64,000 nucleotides of DNA, taken from the NCBI GenBank assembly GCA_016200485.1, contig JACQEP010000014.1, positions 1 to 64,000 on the forward strand, read 5' to 3'. The notes under the pieces are model-generated. The model searched no databases. It had not been told where the DNA came from and worked only from the letters and a program-made list of their open reading frames with translations. The position numbers and the translations under genes were made by a program. The stretch is from Gammaproteobacteria bacterium (GTDB taxonomy: Bacteria > Pseudomonadota > Gammaproteobacteria > Tenderiales > Tenderiaceae). How positions within the stretch are numbered: position 1 is the stretch's first letter; each line of letters opens with the position of its first letter. Below, piece by piece: positions 35,840 to 45,370 of the stretch.

Positions 35840-36834
35840 GCCACCTTTGACTGGGTTGCAAAACTATCAAGCCATTGAATCAAAATGTCTTCAAGCACCA
35901 ACTGGGGGTTATTATTGGCTTCCAGTTGCCGCAACCCCGCTCTTACCCGATCCAGCAGCCGATATATCTGGGCCACAGTTAATGGGTCGGCCAATTCACT
36001 CAATTGTTTAACGACATCCGGGTTGGCGACATGCGGCGGCTCGGCAACGGCCTTAAATCGCACCACATCAGTCAACCATCGATGAAGCCAGTATAAGCTG
36101 TTTTTCGGATCCATGTTAAGCCACTTGGCGGCCGTGGCAATGGGGTCTGCCTTGCGTGTTGCGAGCTGAGTCAGGTCAGCCAACCACTGTTTGCGTTGGT
36201 CATCCCCCCCCTGTTCGGCCAGTACCAATGCCCGCAACGGGGCGCCATCGGCGAGTGCCAGCCAGAGCTTGGGATTGGCACGCATGGCTGGGTGTTGCTG
36301 CATCCAGGATTCGGCCTGTTCAGGTGTGGCGCATCCAAAGTGAAGCGCCTGGCAACGGCTGCGGATGGTAGCCGGTAACTGTGCCGGGCGGCTGGTCACC
36401 AGTATCAGCACGGAATCGGCGCTGGGTTCTTCCAGGGTTTTGAGCAGGCTGTTGGCGGCGTTGACGTTCATGGCATCCGCCGGATCGATGATAATCACCT
36501 TATGGTGGGCATATTGTGATTTGAGGGTCATGAACTGCACCAGCTCGCGGATCTGATCGACGCCGATGATTTTCTTGTCTTCTACCGGTTCAATGTGTAC
36601 CAAATCCGGATGGGTGCCCGCAGCAATCAATTGACAACTGCGACAGGCACCACAGGCAAGACCTGCGGTTGATGGCAGTTCACACAACAACGCTGTGGCA
36701 AAGGTTTGGGCGAAATGATTCTTGCCCAATCCACGAGGTCCGGTAAACAGCAATCCATGCGGCAAGCGATTCTGCTGACGGGATTCATGCAACACTCGCC
36801 ATTGCTGATCCTGCCATGGGTAAGGCCCTATCAT
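35836..36834 (-). CDS. holB: DNA polymerase III delta' subunit
   Basis: A 332-residue clamp-loader subunit. The N-terminal AAA+-like domain has LLFTGPRGLGKNHFAQ, in which the usual Thr/Ser after the Walker lysine is replaced by Asn, in keeping with a delta' that does not hydrolyse ATP. The zinc-binding cysteines are in CGACRSC plus a nearby Cys. The NSLLKTLEEPSADSVLILV and SRCQALHF (sensor/SRC) motifs are intact. It overlaps tmk upstream and pilZ downstream by four bases each, so all three are translationally coupled. Confidence 0.93.
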   Translation of the reverse strand: MIGPYPWQDQQWRVLHESRQQNRLPHGLLFTGPRGLGKNHFAQTFATALLCELPSTAGLACGACRSCQLIAAGTHPDLVHIEPVEDKKIIGVDQIRELVQFMTLKSQYAHHKVIIIDPADAMNVNAANSLLKTLEEPSADSVLILVTSRPAQLPATIRSRCQALHFGCATPEQAESWMQQHPAMRANPKLWLALADGAPLRALVLAEQGGDDQRKQWLADLTQLATRKADPIATAAKWLNMDPKNSLYWLHRWLTDVVRFKAVAEPPHVANPDVVKQLSELADPLTVAQIYRLLDRVRAGLRQLEANNNPQLVLEDILIQWLDSFATQSKVA

Positions 36835-37463
36835 GCGCCAACAAATTCCGTGAGCACGGTTTCGATGTTGCGTTTGACTTGATCCAGCGATGCGCTGGCA
36901 TCAATTACACGGAAGCGGTTAGGTTCCGCTTGCGCGCGGTCGAGATAACACTGACGCACGCGGGTGAAAAACCCTTGTTGCTCGCGCTCAAAACGATCCG
37001 CAGTTTGACGCCTTGAGGCGGCGCGTTGGAGACCGATTTCGGGCGTGGTATCGAGCAAAATTGTGAGATCGGGGCGCAACTTTCCTTGCACCCAGTCTTC
37101 AAGCTGCGCAATCCGTTTCGGATCAATACCGCGGCCGCCACCCTGATAGGCATAGGTGGCATCGGTAAAGCGATCACAAACCACCCATTTGCCTTTGCTC
37201 AAGGCAGGTTTAATGACCTCAGCAATGTGTTGCGCCCGCGCGGCAAACATCAGCATCAATTCGGTATCACGTGCCATGTTGTCATGCATGTGATCAAGCA
37301 ACAAGGCACGAATCTCTTCGGCCAGCGGCGTGCCGCCTGGCTCGCGCGTCATCACCACTTCTTTACCACGACTGAGTAAAAAGTTACGGATAAATTCGAG
37401 GTTGGTGCTCTTACCTACCCCTTCGATACCTTCTACGGTGATAAATCCTGCATTGCGCGACAT
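36831..37463 (-). CDS. tmk: Thymidylate kinase
   Basis: A 210-residue enzyme that phosphorylates dTMP to dTDP. It has the P-loop FITVEGIEGVGKSTNLEFI, the DR(Y/F) motif VVCDRFTDATYAYQGGGRG, and TREPGGTPLAEEIRALLL, which forms the substrate pocket. The lid sequence (ASRRQTADRFE) carries the basic residues of the E. coli type. It precedes holB with a 4-base overlap. The region upstream holds a long inverted repeat that separates it from mltG. Confidence 0.95.
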   Translation of the reverse strand: MSRNAGFITVEGIEGVGKSTNLEFIRNFLLSRGKEVVMTREPGGTPLAEEIRALLLDHMHDNMARDTELMLMFAARAQHIAEVIKPALSKGKWVVCDRFTDATYAYQGGGRGIDPKRIAQLEDWVQGKLRPDLTILLDTTPEIGLQRAASRRQTADRFEREQQGFFTRVRQCYLDRAQAEPNRFRVIDASASLDQVKRNIETVLTEFVGA

Positions 37464-37502
37464 AACTTCGGCCTTTAGTTTCGATAAAACATTTAAAAAA
37501 AC

Positions 37503-37673
37503 CCAACGCGGAGACGCAAAGACGCGGAGGAAAAACCTGTTAAAAATTCAAATAGTTTTCTTTACTTAACCTGGTAACTAAATACCTCGTCCTCAAACCC
37601 CTCCCCCTGCAAGGGGTAGGACAAGTTAATAATAGTTTTTGCATTTCTCCGCGCCTTTGCGTCTCCGCGTTGG
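37503..37673. repeat. 171-bp palindromic element between mltG and tmk
   Basis: Two 30-base arms (37503-37532 and 37644-37673) are inverted repeats matching at 28 of 30 positions. Each is built on the sequence CGCGGAGACGCAAAGACGCGG. Between them lie about 110 bases that include a short CCCCT-GCA-AGGGG hairpin. The arms resemble a motif seen dispersed in many bacterial genomes, so this is likely a non-autonomous repeat. It occupies nearly all of the space between mltG and tmk and could affect expression of the downstream tmk-holB genes. Confidence 0.75.
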
Positions 37674-37680
37674 ATCTTAA

Positions 37681-38697
37681 TCACTTTTTATTCAACACAA
37701 ACCGCTGTACCGCCGCATTATGTTCCTGCAAGCTACTGGAAAAATAATGGCTGCCATCGCCTTTGGCCACAAAATACAAACTGGTACTTGTGGCGGGATG
37801 TAAGGCCGCATGAATGGCATCGCCGCTGGGGATCGCAATCGGCGTCGGCGGCAATCCGGCGCGGGTATAGGTATTATAAGGCGTATCCGTCAGTAAATCC
37901 TGGCGTCGCAAGTTCCCGTCGAACAAATCCCCCATGCCATAAATGACCGTGGGATCTGTCTGCAAGCGCATACCCTGCTTTAGACGTCGGACAAAAACAC
38001 CGGCGATATCCGGACGCTCATGGCCAACCCCGGTTTCACGTTCCACGATTGAGGCCATAATCAGTGCTTCATACGGCGATTTGTAGGGCACGCCTGGATC
38101 GCGTGATCCCCATTCTTTTGCCAGCCGCTCATCCATCAGCTTCATGGCGCGCTTGAGAAAATCAACATCGGTGGTATTGCCGGGGAACAAATAAGTATCA
38201 GGGAAAAAACGGCCTTCCGGATGCTCACCGGCTTTCCCCAGATGGGCCATCACCTCCGCCGGACTCAGCCCAGACAATGTGGGCTTAATGCCTTTCTGGT
38301 TCAACACTGCTTGCAATAACTGACGGAAGGTCCATCCTTCAACCACGGTCAAGGAATGTTGTACGACTTCGCCCTTCACCATCCGCTCCATCAGCTGCAC
38401 AGGGGTTAGCGTAGGTTCAAGCGCATATTCACCGGTTTGCATCCGGCCGGCGTAATCCAGCCAGCGGCCCCAAAACACAAAATAATTGGGATGGTCGATG
38501 ACACCCATCCGGGTGAGATCTTCGGCGATTTTACGCAGACCGGCGCCAGGTTCGACGGTATAAATCATGTCCGGTTGCGCCACACGTAACGATTGGGACT
38601 TAAAACTTTGCAAATCTATGCCGATCCAGCCTGCGATCAAGCTGCCGACAAGGATTACTACACCAAGAATTTTGAACAGAGATTCTTTCAGAGACAT
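37681..38697 (-). CDS. mltG: Endolytic murein transglycosylase MltG
   Basis: A 338-residue protein with one N-terminal membrane helix (IVILVGSLIAGWIGI region), a LysM-like segment (VEPGAGLRKIAEDLTRMGVI) and the YceG catalytic domain. The catalytic Glu lies in ASIVERETG (about residue 218). TDPTVIYGMGD and YNTYTRAGLPPTPIAIPS are family signatures. It cleaves nascent peptidoglycan and is thought to end glycan strand synthesis. Its start overlaps the pabC stop by ten bases. The order pabC-mltG-tmk-holB is the standard gammaproteobacterial one. Confidence 0.94.
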   Translation of the reverse strand: MSLKESLFKILGVVILVGSLIAGWIGIDLQSFKSQSLRVAQPDMIYTVEPGAGLRKIAEDLTRMGVIDHPNYFVFWGRWLDYAGRMQTGEYALEPTLTPVQLMERMVKGEVVQHSLTVVEGWTFRQLLQAVLNQKGIKPTLSGLSPAEVMAHLGKAGEHPEGRFFPDTYLFPGNTTDVDFLKRAMKLMDERLAKEWGSRDPGVPYKSPYEALIMASIVERETGVGHERPDIAGVFVRRLKQGMRLQTDPTVIYGMGDLFDGNLRRQDLLTDTPYNTYTRAGLPPTPIAIPSGDAIHAALHPATSTSLYFVAKGDGSHYFSSSLQEHNAAVQRFVLNKK

Positions 38698-39524
38698 GGG
38701 ATCGCTTGCCGTTGACGCCGATGATCAAGCGCGTCATTCAAACTGTGAAAGATTGGCCCTGGGCGATATGATTGCTGTTCGATACGCACCACCGGCCACA
38801 GGCCAATGATGGAATTGCTGATGAACACCTCATCTGCCGAGTTGAGGCGGTCAACGGAATAATGCCCGACGTGTGTCGGGATCGATGAATTGGCGGCTAA
38901 TTCCAGAATCACACCTCGCATGATGCCAGCCACACCACAGTTTGACAAATCCGGGGTATGCAACACCCCGGCCTCGACAAAGAATAGATTGGATTGGGTG
39001 CCTTCGACAACATGGCCGCCAATATCCAGCATCAGTCCCTCGGCGATTTCGGGATTCTCCCATTCGGCACGCGCGAGTACCTGTTCCAGACGATTCAGGT
39101 GTTTAATACCCGCCAGCGTCGGATTGAGTCCCAACCGGGTTTGGCAGATCCGGAGGTTAACGCCCGCCTGCCCGTGGTGTGGCGGGTAATCGGACCAAGG
39201 ATAAACTGCAACAATCCGATTGGGGCTTGGCGTCGCCGGTGGCCGGTAACCGCGTCCGCCTTCACCGCGTGTGACAATGATTTTGATCACCGCTTGCGAC
39301 AGACCATGGCTCACCTGCTGTGCCTCATGTAACAAGCGTAACGGCTGCGGTGCAGAAAATCCAAGTCGCTGGCAACTGGTTTGTAACCGCGCCATATGCT
39401 CCGGCCACAATTCCAGTTGACCATTACGTAAAGCGACGGTTTCAAACACGCCATCCCCATAATGGATGGCGCGATCCGTCAGCACGAGGACGTCTTGCGG
39501 CTTACCGTTAACCAGAAATTGCAT
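38688..39524 (-). CDS. pabC: Aminodeoxychorismate lyase
   Basis: A 278-residue PLP enzyme (class IV aminotransferase fold) that releases p-aminobenzoate and pyruvate from aminodeoxychorismate in folate synthesis. Visible features are DRAIHYGDGVFETVALRNG, the Schiff-base lysine in AGIKHLNRLEQVLARAEW, DIGGHVVEGTQSNLFFV and the late EVFISNSIIGLWPV. The start at 39524 matches the family N-terminus MQFLVNG; its first codons lie inside the end of pabB, a 17-base overlap. Having pabB directly upstream is a fuller arrangement than in E. coli. Confidence 0.93.
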   Translation of the reverse strand: MQFLVNGKPQDVLVLTDRAIHYGDGVFETVALRNGQLELWPEHMARLQTSCQRLGFSAPQPLRLLHEAQQVSHGLSQAVIKIIVTRGEGGRGYRPPATPSPNRIVAVYPWSDYPPHHGQAGVNLRICQTRLGLNPTLAGIKHLNRLEQVLARAEWENPEIAEGLMLDIGGHVVEGTQSNLFFVEAGVLHTPDLSNCGVAGIMRGVILELAANSSIPTHVGHYSVDRLNSADEVFISNSIIGLWPVVRIEQQSYRPGPIFHSLNDALDHRRQRQAIPCL

Positions 39525-40857
39525 CGTTGATTCCCAATGCGCGCAGCAAGCCTTTGGCCTTGGCCTGCGTCTCCTGTAACTCACTGTCGGCGACCGAGTC
39601 GGCGACGATGCCCGCTCCCGTGCGGAAGCGTATCCGATCATGTTCCATATGCATGGTGCGAATCAAGATATTCAGATCCATATTGCCATCATGGCCAAAA
39701 TAGCCCACTGAGCCGGTATAAGGACCACGTGGAGAGGCCTCCAGGTCATGGATGATTTCCATGCACCTCACCTTGGGACAGCCGGTAATCGTGCCGCCGG
39801 GAAAGACGGCCCGAATCACCTGGCCCGGCGTCACCTTGGGCCGCAAGCGCCCCGTCACATTCGAGACGATGTGATGCACATGGGCATAGGATTCCAACAC
39901 CATCAGTTCATCAACATGGATGCTGCCCGGCTGACAGATGCGCCCCAGATCGTTGCGTTCGAGATCAATCAACATCACATGCTCGGCGCGTTCTTTCGGA
40001 TGTGCCAGCAAGGTTCGAGAATAGGCCAAATCGTCTTCTTTGTTCTTGCCGCGCGGCCGGGTACCGGCGATGGGACGGGTATCGATCCGATCCCCTGTCA
40101 CTTGCACCAGCCGTTCCGGCGAAGAGCTGATGATCGCATTGTCACCCTGCAACACCAGCGCGGCAAAAGGAGCTGGATTGTGCTGCCGTAAAGAGGCATA
40201 CAAATTTATTGGCGAAGTTCCAGTGGCCAAATCCACATCCCAGCTGCGAGAGAGGTTGACCTGAAATACATCGCCATCACGGATATAACGTTTGATACGT
40301 TCGACACCGTCCGTAAAATTGGTACCCGCCCCACTCTGCACGGCAGTAATTTTTGGTAGTGATGCTGTTAATGATTCATGCGCGGTAATTGAACTAATGT
40401 CCTTGCGTAATTCTGCAAGTAGCTGCTCTTGTCCAGATTCGGTAACAAGATAAAGACATGACTGCTGATGATCCCGAATCACGGCCGCCGGAATACGTGT
40501 TGCAAAGGCGGTCGGCAACGAAGAATCGTAGGGTTCAAATTTAAGTTTGTGTTCAATCTGAGTGACTAGCTCATAGCCCAGGTACAAAAACCATCCCCCA
40601 TTAAAAGGCAATGCCGATGGCGGGTCAGATGCTTTTCCTGGCTGCCACTCGGCATCCAATGTTTCCAGGAAATCAGATGCTTGATCGGCAATGATTGTTT
40701 TGCCAGGAAAGGCAAACAGAATGTCATAACGTGATTGCGCAGTGCCATGCACAGCGCTTTCGAGTAAAAAAGGGTATCGCGCCGAATTGAGCGCCACCAG
40801 GCGCAAGAGATCCAAGGAGGAATTTAACCGCACAATGTTGGGTTGGCTTGCGGTCAC
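39508..40857 (-). CDS. pabB: Aminodeoxychorismate synthase component I
   Basis: A 449-residue chorismate-using enzyme. The C-terminal catalytic domain has IKRYIRDGDVFQVNLSR, ERNDLGRICQPGSI, GTITGCPKVRCMEII and RTGAGIVADS, all typical of the anthranilate synthase/PabB family. The sequence DTRPIAGTRPRG includes the nucleophile region; the PIAGT motif (PIKGT in many PabB proteins) has Ala where PabB often carries the attacking Lys, as in anthranilate synthase. The order with pabC argues for PabB all the same. The start is GTG with a GGGAGC site. Confidence 0.87.
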   Translation of the reverse strand: MTASQPNIVRLNSSLDLLRLVALNSARYPFLLESAVHGTAQSRYDILFAFPGKTIIADQASDFLETLDAEWQPGKASDPPSALPFNGGWFLYLGYELVTQIEHKLKFEPYDSSLPTAFATRIPAAVIRDHQQSCLYLVTESGQEQLLAELRKDISSITAHESLTASLPKITAVQSGAGTNFTDGVERIKRYIRDGDVFQVNLSRSWDVDLATGTSPINLYASLRQHNPAPFAALVLQGDNAIISSSPERLVQVTGDRIDTRPIAGTRPRGKNKEDDLAYSRTLLAHPKERAEHVMLIDLERNDLGRICQPGSIHVDELMVLESYAHVHHIVSNVTGRLRPKVTPGQVIRAVFPGGTITGCPKVRCMEIIHDLEASPRGPYTGSVGYFGHDGNMDLNILIRTMHMEHDRIRFRTGAGIVADSVADSELQETQAKAKGLLRALGINDAISG

Positions 40858-40908
40858 AACAGCTGCTCCCGATGAGTGGCAGACATCCTTGTCCGCCGAA
40901 AAGCGGGA

Positions 40909-42150
40909 TTAAACTTTGCGGAACACCAGCGTGCCGTTGGTGCCGCCAAAACCAAAGGAGTTGGACATGGCGACATCGATCTTCATCTGTCGCGCTTCAT
41001 TCGGCACATAATCAAGATCGCACTCTGGGTCAGGCGTGAAGAGATTGATGGTCGGCGGTGCCACTTGGTCACGAATCGCCAATGCACAGAACACGGCCTC
41101 AATACCGCCCGCCGCACCCAGCAAATGACCGGTCATCGACTTGGTCGAACTCATTGCCAGTTTGTACGCATAATCGCCAAACAAGCCCTTCGCGGCCAGT
41201 GTTTCAGCCTTGTCACCGGCGGGTGTCGAGGTGCCATGAGCATTGATGTAATTCACTTGCTCAGGATTGATACCGGCATCATTCAGCGCCAGTTTCATAC
41301 AACGCTTAGCACCGGCGCCGCCCTCGCTGGGCATCGTCATGTGATAGGCATCCCCGTTCATGCCAGAGCCAATCAGCTCGACATAGATGTTCGCGCCGCG
41401 GCGTTTGGCGGATTCATATTCTTCCAGTACCACAACGCCTGCGCCATCGCTGAGTACAAAACCATCGCGGTCCTTGTCCCATGGACGGCTGGCCGTGGCC
41501 GGATCATCGTTGCGGGTCGACAGCGCACGGGCAGCGGCAAAACCGGCCAGGCCGGTGGGCGATGTCGCCATTTCCGCACCACCCGCGATCATGGCATCGG
41601 CGTCACCACGGGCAATAATCCGCGCGGCCTCACTGATGTTGTGTGTGCCGGTGGCACAGGCGGTGACGATCGCCAGATTCGGTCCCTGGAAACCATACAT
41701 GATCGACAGGTTGCCCGAGATCATGTTGATGATATTGCTGGGAACGAAGAACGGCGAAATCTTGCGTGGGCCGGATTCTCTGAAGGTCTCATGTCCCTTT
41801 TCGATACCGGGCAAACCGCCGATACCGGAGCCGATCATCACGCCAATCCGCTCAGCGTTGGCCTCGGTGACCTGGATTCCGGAATCTTCAATCGCTTCCT
41901 TGGCGGCCGCGATACCGTAATGGATAAAAGGATCCATCTTACGCGCGTCCTTGGACGACATGTAATTCGCGGCATCAAAACCCCACACCGAGCCGCCAAA
42001 GCATACCGGGAATTCAGAGACATCAAAATGGGTGAGCGGTCCGATACCGCTCTTGCCGGCCAGGATATTCGCCCAGGATTCCTTAACTGACAATCCAACC
42101 GGGCCAACCATGCCCAGACCAGTCACCACAACGCGACGTTTATGACTCAC
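40909..42150 (-). CDS. fabF: Beta-ketoacyl-ACP synthase II
   Basis: A 413-residue condensing enzyme that elongates acyl-ACP with malonyl-ACP. Catalytic residues: Cys in [11 protein letters not shown] (about residue 163), His in [11 protein letters not shown] (about 304) and His in [13 protein letters not shown] (about 340). It ends in [13 protein letters not shown]. The start is GTG at 42150 with an AGGA site nine bases upstream. It is separated from acpP by a hairpin with a T-rich tail, so part of its transcription must come from read-through or its own promoter. pabB follows after 51 bases. Confidence 0.96.
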   Translation of the reverse strand: MSHKRRVVVTGLGMVGPVGLSVKESWANILAGKSGIGPLTHFDVSEFPVCFGGSVWGFDAANYMSSKDARKMDPFIHYGIAAAKEAIEDSGIQVTEANAERIGVMIGSGIGGLPGIEKGHETFRESGPRKISPFFVPSNIINMISGNLSIMYGFQGPNLAIVTACATGTHNISEAARIIARGDADAMIAGGAEMATSPTGLAGFAAARALSTRNDDPATASRPWDKDRDGFVLSDGAGVVVLEEYESAKRRGANIYVELIGSGMNGDAYHMTMPSEGGAGAKRCMKLALNDAGINPEQVNYINAHGTSTPAGDKAETLAAKGLFGDYAYKLAMSSTKSMTGHLLGAAGGIEAVFCALAIRDQVAPPTINLFTPDPECDLDYVPNEARQMKIDVAMSNSFGFGGTNGTLVFRKV

Positions 42151-42209
42151 GCAGTTAATTCCTGTAATGCGCCATTCAATGGCTTAATAATATTACACAC
42201 GGGAAAACA

Positions 42210-42243
42210 AAAGGCCGCAACCAGTGAAGGTACTGCGGCCTTT
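42210..42243 (-). terminator. Rho-independent terminator after acpP
   Basis: A 10-bp perfect stem (AAAGGCCGCA 42210-42219 with TGCGGCCTTT 42234-42243) with a 14-base loop. On the minus strand it is followed by TTTTGTTTT. It lies between acpP and fabF and would let acpP be transcribed at a higher level than the downstream genes. Confidence 0.75.
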
Positions 42244-42261
42244 AGCAGAAATTCTGCGAGC

Positions 42262-42498
42262 TTAACCCTTGTGGGAGTTAATATAATCAATGGCTTGTTG
42301 GACGGTCGTGATTTTTTCAGCTTCTTCGTCCGGAATTTCGCACTCAAATTCTTCTTCCAGTGCCATCACCAGCTCAACGGTATCGAGTGAGTCAGCGCCA
42401 AGATCATCCACGAAAGAAGCCTCTTTGGTGACTTCTTCTTCCTTGACTCCTAATTGCTCGACGACGATCTTCTTGACGCGTTCTTCGATAGTGCTCAT
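42262..42498 (-). CDS. acpP: Acyl carrier protein
   Basis: A 78-residue acidic protein with the phosphopantetheine attachment serine in [21 protein letters not shown] (Ser about residue 37). It carries growing acyl chains for the fab enzymes encoded around it. A strong GGAGGAAC site precedes the start. Its own promoter and palindrome lie at 42529-42577 and a terminator follows at 42210-42243, so it forms a nearly separate transcription unit inside the operon. Confidence 0.97.
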   Translation of the reverse strand: MSTIEERVKKIVVEQLGVKEEEVTKEASFVDDLGADSLDTVELVMALEEEFECEIPDEEAEKITTVQQAIDYINSHKG

Positions 42499-42528
42499 GA
42501 TCAGTTGTTCCTCCAGAGATTTTGCGAT

Positions 42529-42577
42529 GCGGCCTTGGCCGCGGACGGTATTTTATCCTTTAAACCGTAAGATGCAA
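42529..42577 (-). promoter_or_regulatory. acpP promoter with palindrome at the transcription start
   Basis: On the minus strand TTGCAT (42577-42572) and TAAAAT (42555-42550) are 16 bases apart. A perfect palindrome, GCGGCC-TT-GGCCGC (42529-42542), starts at about the expected +1. It could be a regulator site or a 5'-terminal mRNA hairpin that stabilises the acpP message. Confidence 0.65.
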
Positions 42578-42636
42578 GCCAGAAAGCGGCAATCTTACAG
42601 TATTTCAACCAAATCAGTCACCTAGGTGTTACAGAA

Positions 42637-42657
42637 GGGCGGGCTTGAAATCCGCCC
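42637..42657 (-). terminator. GC-rich hairpin after fabG
   Basis: GGGCGG (42637-42642) and CCGCCC (42652-42657) form a stem with a 9-base loop, directly after the fabG stop. No good T-run follows on the minus strand, so termination would be weak. The sequence resembles a common REP-like GGGCGG...CCGCCC palindrome. Confidence 0.4.
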
Positions 42658-42658
42658 C

Positions 42659-43402
42659 CTACGCCATATACATGCCACCGTTGACGTTTAGCGTCTGCCC
42701 CGTGATATACCCCGCCTCTGGCGAGGCCAGGAAGGCCACAGTCGCGGCGATTTCATCCGCGCTCCCCAATCGAGCCAGCGGAATCTGTTGCAACAGGGCT
42801 GCCTTTTGCTCCTCGGGCAGGCCGTGCGTCATATCAGTATCAATGAAACCGGGGGCTACGGCGTTAACGGTGATGTTGCGCGAGGCCACTTCCCGGGCCA
42901 AGGCCTTGGTAAAGCCTATCATTCCCGCCTTGGCGGCAGCGTAGTTGGTCTGGCCCGCGTTACCGCTGACCCCGACCACCGAGGCGATATTGATAATCCG
43001 GCCTCTACGCGCCTTCATCATGCCTTTAATGCAGGCCTTGCTCATGCGATAGATGGACGTAAGGTTGGTATTGATGATGTCGTTCCATTCATCATCCTTC
43101 ATCCGCATCAACAGGTTGTCACGGGTAATCCCGGCATTGTTCACCAGAATACTCGGTGCACCGAATTCACCAATGGCGCGCTCCACCACTGCATCGACCG
43201 AGGCCGGATCGGTGACATTCAGCATCAAACCAACACCTTTGATACCATTTTCTTTCAAATAGTTAGAGATATCTGCTGCACCCTTTTCTGAAGTAGCGGT
43301 CCCGATCACTACCGCCCCTTTTTTGCCAAGTGACAGGGCAATGGCCTTACCGATACCGCGGCTGGCGCCGGTGATTAAAGCAATTTCGTTCGCAAGCGTC
43401 AT
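42659..43402 (-). CDS. fabG: 3-oxoacyl-ACP reductase
   Basis: A 247-residue NADPH-dependent short-chain dehydrogenase that reduces beta-ketoacyl-ACP. Features: GASRGIGKAIAL (nucleotide binding), NNAGITRDNLLMRM, catalytic Ser in NIASVVGVSGN and the YAAAKAG Tyr/Lys pair, and YITGQTLNVNGGMYM at the C-terminus. The start at 43402 is supported by an AGGGGAG site six bases upstream. It follows fabD by 15 bases. Confidence 0.96.
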   Translation of the reverse strand: MTLANEIALITGASRGIGKAIALSLGKKGAVVIGTATSEKGAADISNYLKENGIKGVGLMLNVTDPASVDAVVERAIGEFGAPSILVNNAGITRDNLLMRMKDDEWNDIINTNLTSIYRMSKACIKGMMKARRGRIINIASVVGVSGNAGQTNYAAAKAGMIGFTKALAREVASRNITVNAVAPGFIDTDMTHGLPEEQKAALLQQIPLARLGSADEIAATVAFLASPEAGYITGQTLNVNGGMYMA

Positions 43403-43417
43403 AAGTGCTCCCCTCAA

Positions 43418-44350
43418 TTATTTAACGGCTTCCACTGCGGACAACAGCGTCTCGGCGTCATACACCGGCAGCGTTGTCACTTCTTTCTCGATGCGCTTGT
43501 TCAAACCGGCCAGCACCTTGCCGGGACCGGCCTCGACGATCTGGCTGATACCTTCACGTGCCAGTGTCTGCACCGTTTCCACCCAGCGCACCGGTCTGAA
43601 CAATTGATCGGTTAACGCCTTGCGGATGGCATTGGCATCGCTGTACGAGCCAACATCGACATTGTGCAGCACGGTAATTTTAGGTGCCTTGATTTCAGTT
43701 TTGACCAGAACTTCAGCTATCTTGTCCGCCGCCGGCCGCATCAACGCGCAATGCGAAGGTACGCTCACCGGCAGGATAATGGCCCGTTTGGCGCCTTTAT
43801 CTTTGGCAATCGTTGCCGCACGCTCGACGGCATTTTTGGCACCGGCGACCACGACCTGGCCCGGCGCATTGAAATTCACCGCCTCAACCACTTCGCCCTG
43901 GGCCGCTTCTTCACAGGCAGCGATGACATCCGCGTCCGATAAACCAAGAATTGCGGCCATGGCGCCTTGACCGGCGGGCACGGCGGCCTGCATCAATTGA
44001 CCACGGGTTTCGACCAACTTTACCGCCACCTTAAAATCGATTGCCTCGGCACAAACCAATGCCGTGTACTCACCCAGACTGTGGCCCGCCATAAACGCAG
44101 GCGCACGACCGCCGGCTGCCCGCCACGCTCGCCACACCGCAACCCCGGCGGTCAGCATCGCCGGTTGGGTTTTATCCGTTTGATTGAGTGCTTCCTCGGG
44201 GCCTTGTTGTACTAATTGCCACAGGTCGTAACCCAGTACCGAGCCAGCTTCAGCAAATGTTTCTTTTACTTGCGGCCAGGTTTCAGCCAAATTGGCCAGC
44301 ATTCCGACTGACTGTGAGCCCTGCCCAGGAAAGACAATTGCGATTGACAT
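43418..44350 (-). CDS. fabD: Malonyl-CoA:ACP transacylase
   Basis: A 310-residue enzyme that loads malonyl groups on ACP. Motifs: FPGQGSQSVGML at the N-terminus, the nucleophile Ser in AGHSLGEYTAL (about residue 90), the Arg in VETRGQLMQ, and the His in VPSHCALM (about 199). The start ATG has an AAAGGTA site. fabH lies 41 bases upstream and fabG 15 bases downstream. Confidence 0.96.
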   Translation of the reverse strand: MSIAIVFPGQGSQSVGMLANLAETWPQVKETFAEAGSVLGYDLWQLVQQGPEEALNQTDKTQPAMLTAGVAVWRAWRAAGGRAPAFMAGHSLGEYTALVCAEAIDFKVAVKLVETRGQLMQAAVPAGQGAMAAILGLSDADVIAACEEAAQGEVVEAVNFNAPGQVVVAGAKNAVERAATIAKDKGAKRAIILPVSVPSHCALMRPAADKIAEVLVKTEIKAPKITVLHNVDVGSYSDANAIRKALTDQLFRPVRWVETVQTLAREGISQIVEAGPGKVLAGLNKRIEKEVTTLPVYDAETLLSAVEAVK

Positions 44351-44391
44351 GATAATTACCTTTAATAAATATATTAAACTACCTGTTTTAA

Positions 44392-45360
44392 TTAATATTT
44401 TATTAACGCAGAACCCCAGGTAAACCCACCGCCAAAGGCTTCCAGTAACAACACGTCGCCTGCCTTGATCCGACCATCACGCACTGCAACATCCAGCGCC
44501 AAGGGGATTGAGGCGGCAGAGGTATTACCATGTGACTGCACCGTCACCACCACCCGTTCCATTGGCATGTCCAGTTTTTTGGCGGTGGCCTCGATAATCC
44601 GGATATTGGCTTGATGCGGTACCAGCCAGTCGATCTGACTTTTCTCCATATTGTTGGCCGCCAGCGTCTCATCGACGATTCGCCCCAAGGTGCGCACGGC
44701 AATCTTGAAGACCTCGCTGCCTTGCATCTCAGTATAGGCGGTACCTGCCAGCACTGCATCGTAGCCGCGCGAAATCCCGGCGGGCACATGCAGCAATTCA
44801 TCGTAACGGCCATCGGCATGAAGATGCGTGGAAAGAATGCCGGGGGCCTCACTGGCAGAAAGCACAACTGCGCCCGCGCCATCACCGAACAAGACACAGG
44901 TCGTACGATCTTTCCAATTAATAATCCGGGAAAACGTTTCGGCACCGATGACCAGTGCCTTTTGGGTGGCGCCCGTACGAATAAATTTATCCGCCACCGA
45001 TAGCGCATAGACAAAACCGGAACACACCGCCTGCACATCGAAAGCGGGGGGCCCATGGATGCCCAAACGTTTTTGCAACAAACAAGCGGTGCTGGGGAAG
45101 ACTTTGTCGGGCGTGGTGGTGGCGATAATGATCAAATCCAGATCGCCGGGTTTGATTCCGGCCGCGCTGATGGCTTGTCGTGCCGCCGCTTCGGCTAGAT
45201 CGCAGGTAGTTTCACCTGCGGCCGCGATATGACGTTTTTCGATGCCCGTGCGTTCGCGTATCCACTGATCCGAGGTCTCGACCATGGTCTCGAGCTCGGC
45301 ATTGGTCAACACCTTCGCTGGCAGATAAGACCCTGTGCCAATGATCCTGGAATAAGTCAC
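44392..45360 (-). CDS. fabH: Beta-ketoacyl-ACP synthase III
   Basis: A 322-residue enzyme that starts fatty-acid synthesis from acetyl-CoA and malonyl-ACP. Catalytic residues: Cys in [13 protein letters not shown] (about residue 113), His in [11 protein letters not shown] (about 249) and Asn in [11 protein letters not shown] (about 279). The start codon is GTG at 45360, ten bases after the plsX stop. Gene order plsX-fabH-fabD-fabG-acpP is canonical. Confidence 0.96.
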   Translation of the reverse strand: MTYSRIIGTGSYLPAKVLTNAELETMVETSDQWIRERTGIEKRHIAAAGETTCDLAEAAARQAISAAGIKPGDLDLIIIATTTPDKVFPSTACLLQKRLGIHGPPAFDVQAVCSGFVYALSVADKFIRTGATQKALVIGAETFSRIINWKDRTTCVLFGDGAGAVVLSASEAPGILSTHLHADGRYDELLHVPAGISRGYDAVLAGTAYTEMQGSEVFKIAVRTLGRIVDETLAANNMEKSQIDWLVPHQANIRIIEATAKKLDMPMERVVVTVQSHGNTSAASIPLALDVAVRDGRIKAGDVLLLEAFGGGFTWGSALIKY

Positions 45361-45370
45361 GCCTCAGCCC

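Noticed and set aside
40876..42090. A 404-codon open frame on the plus strand
   Set aside because: It lies antisense to fabF, which is complete with all catalytic motifs. The product has no recognisable domains and an odd composition.
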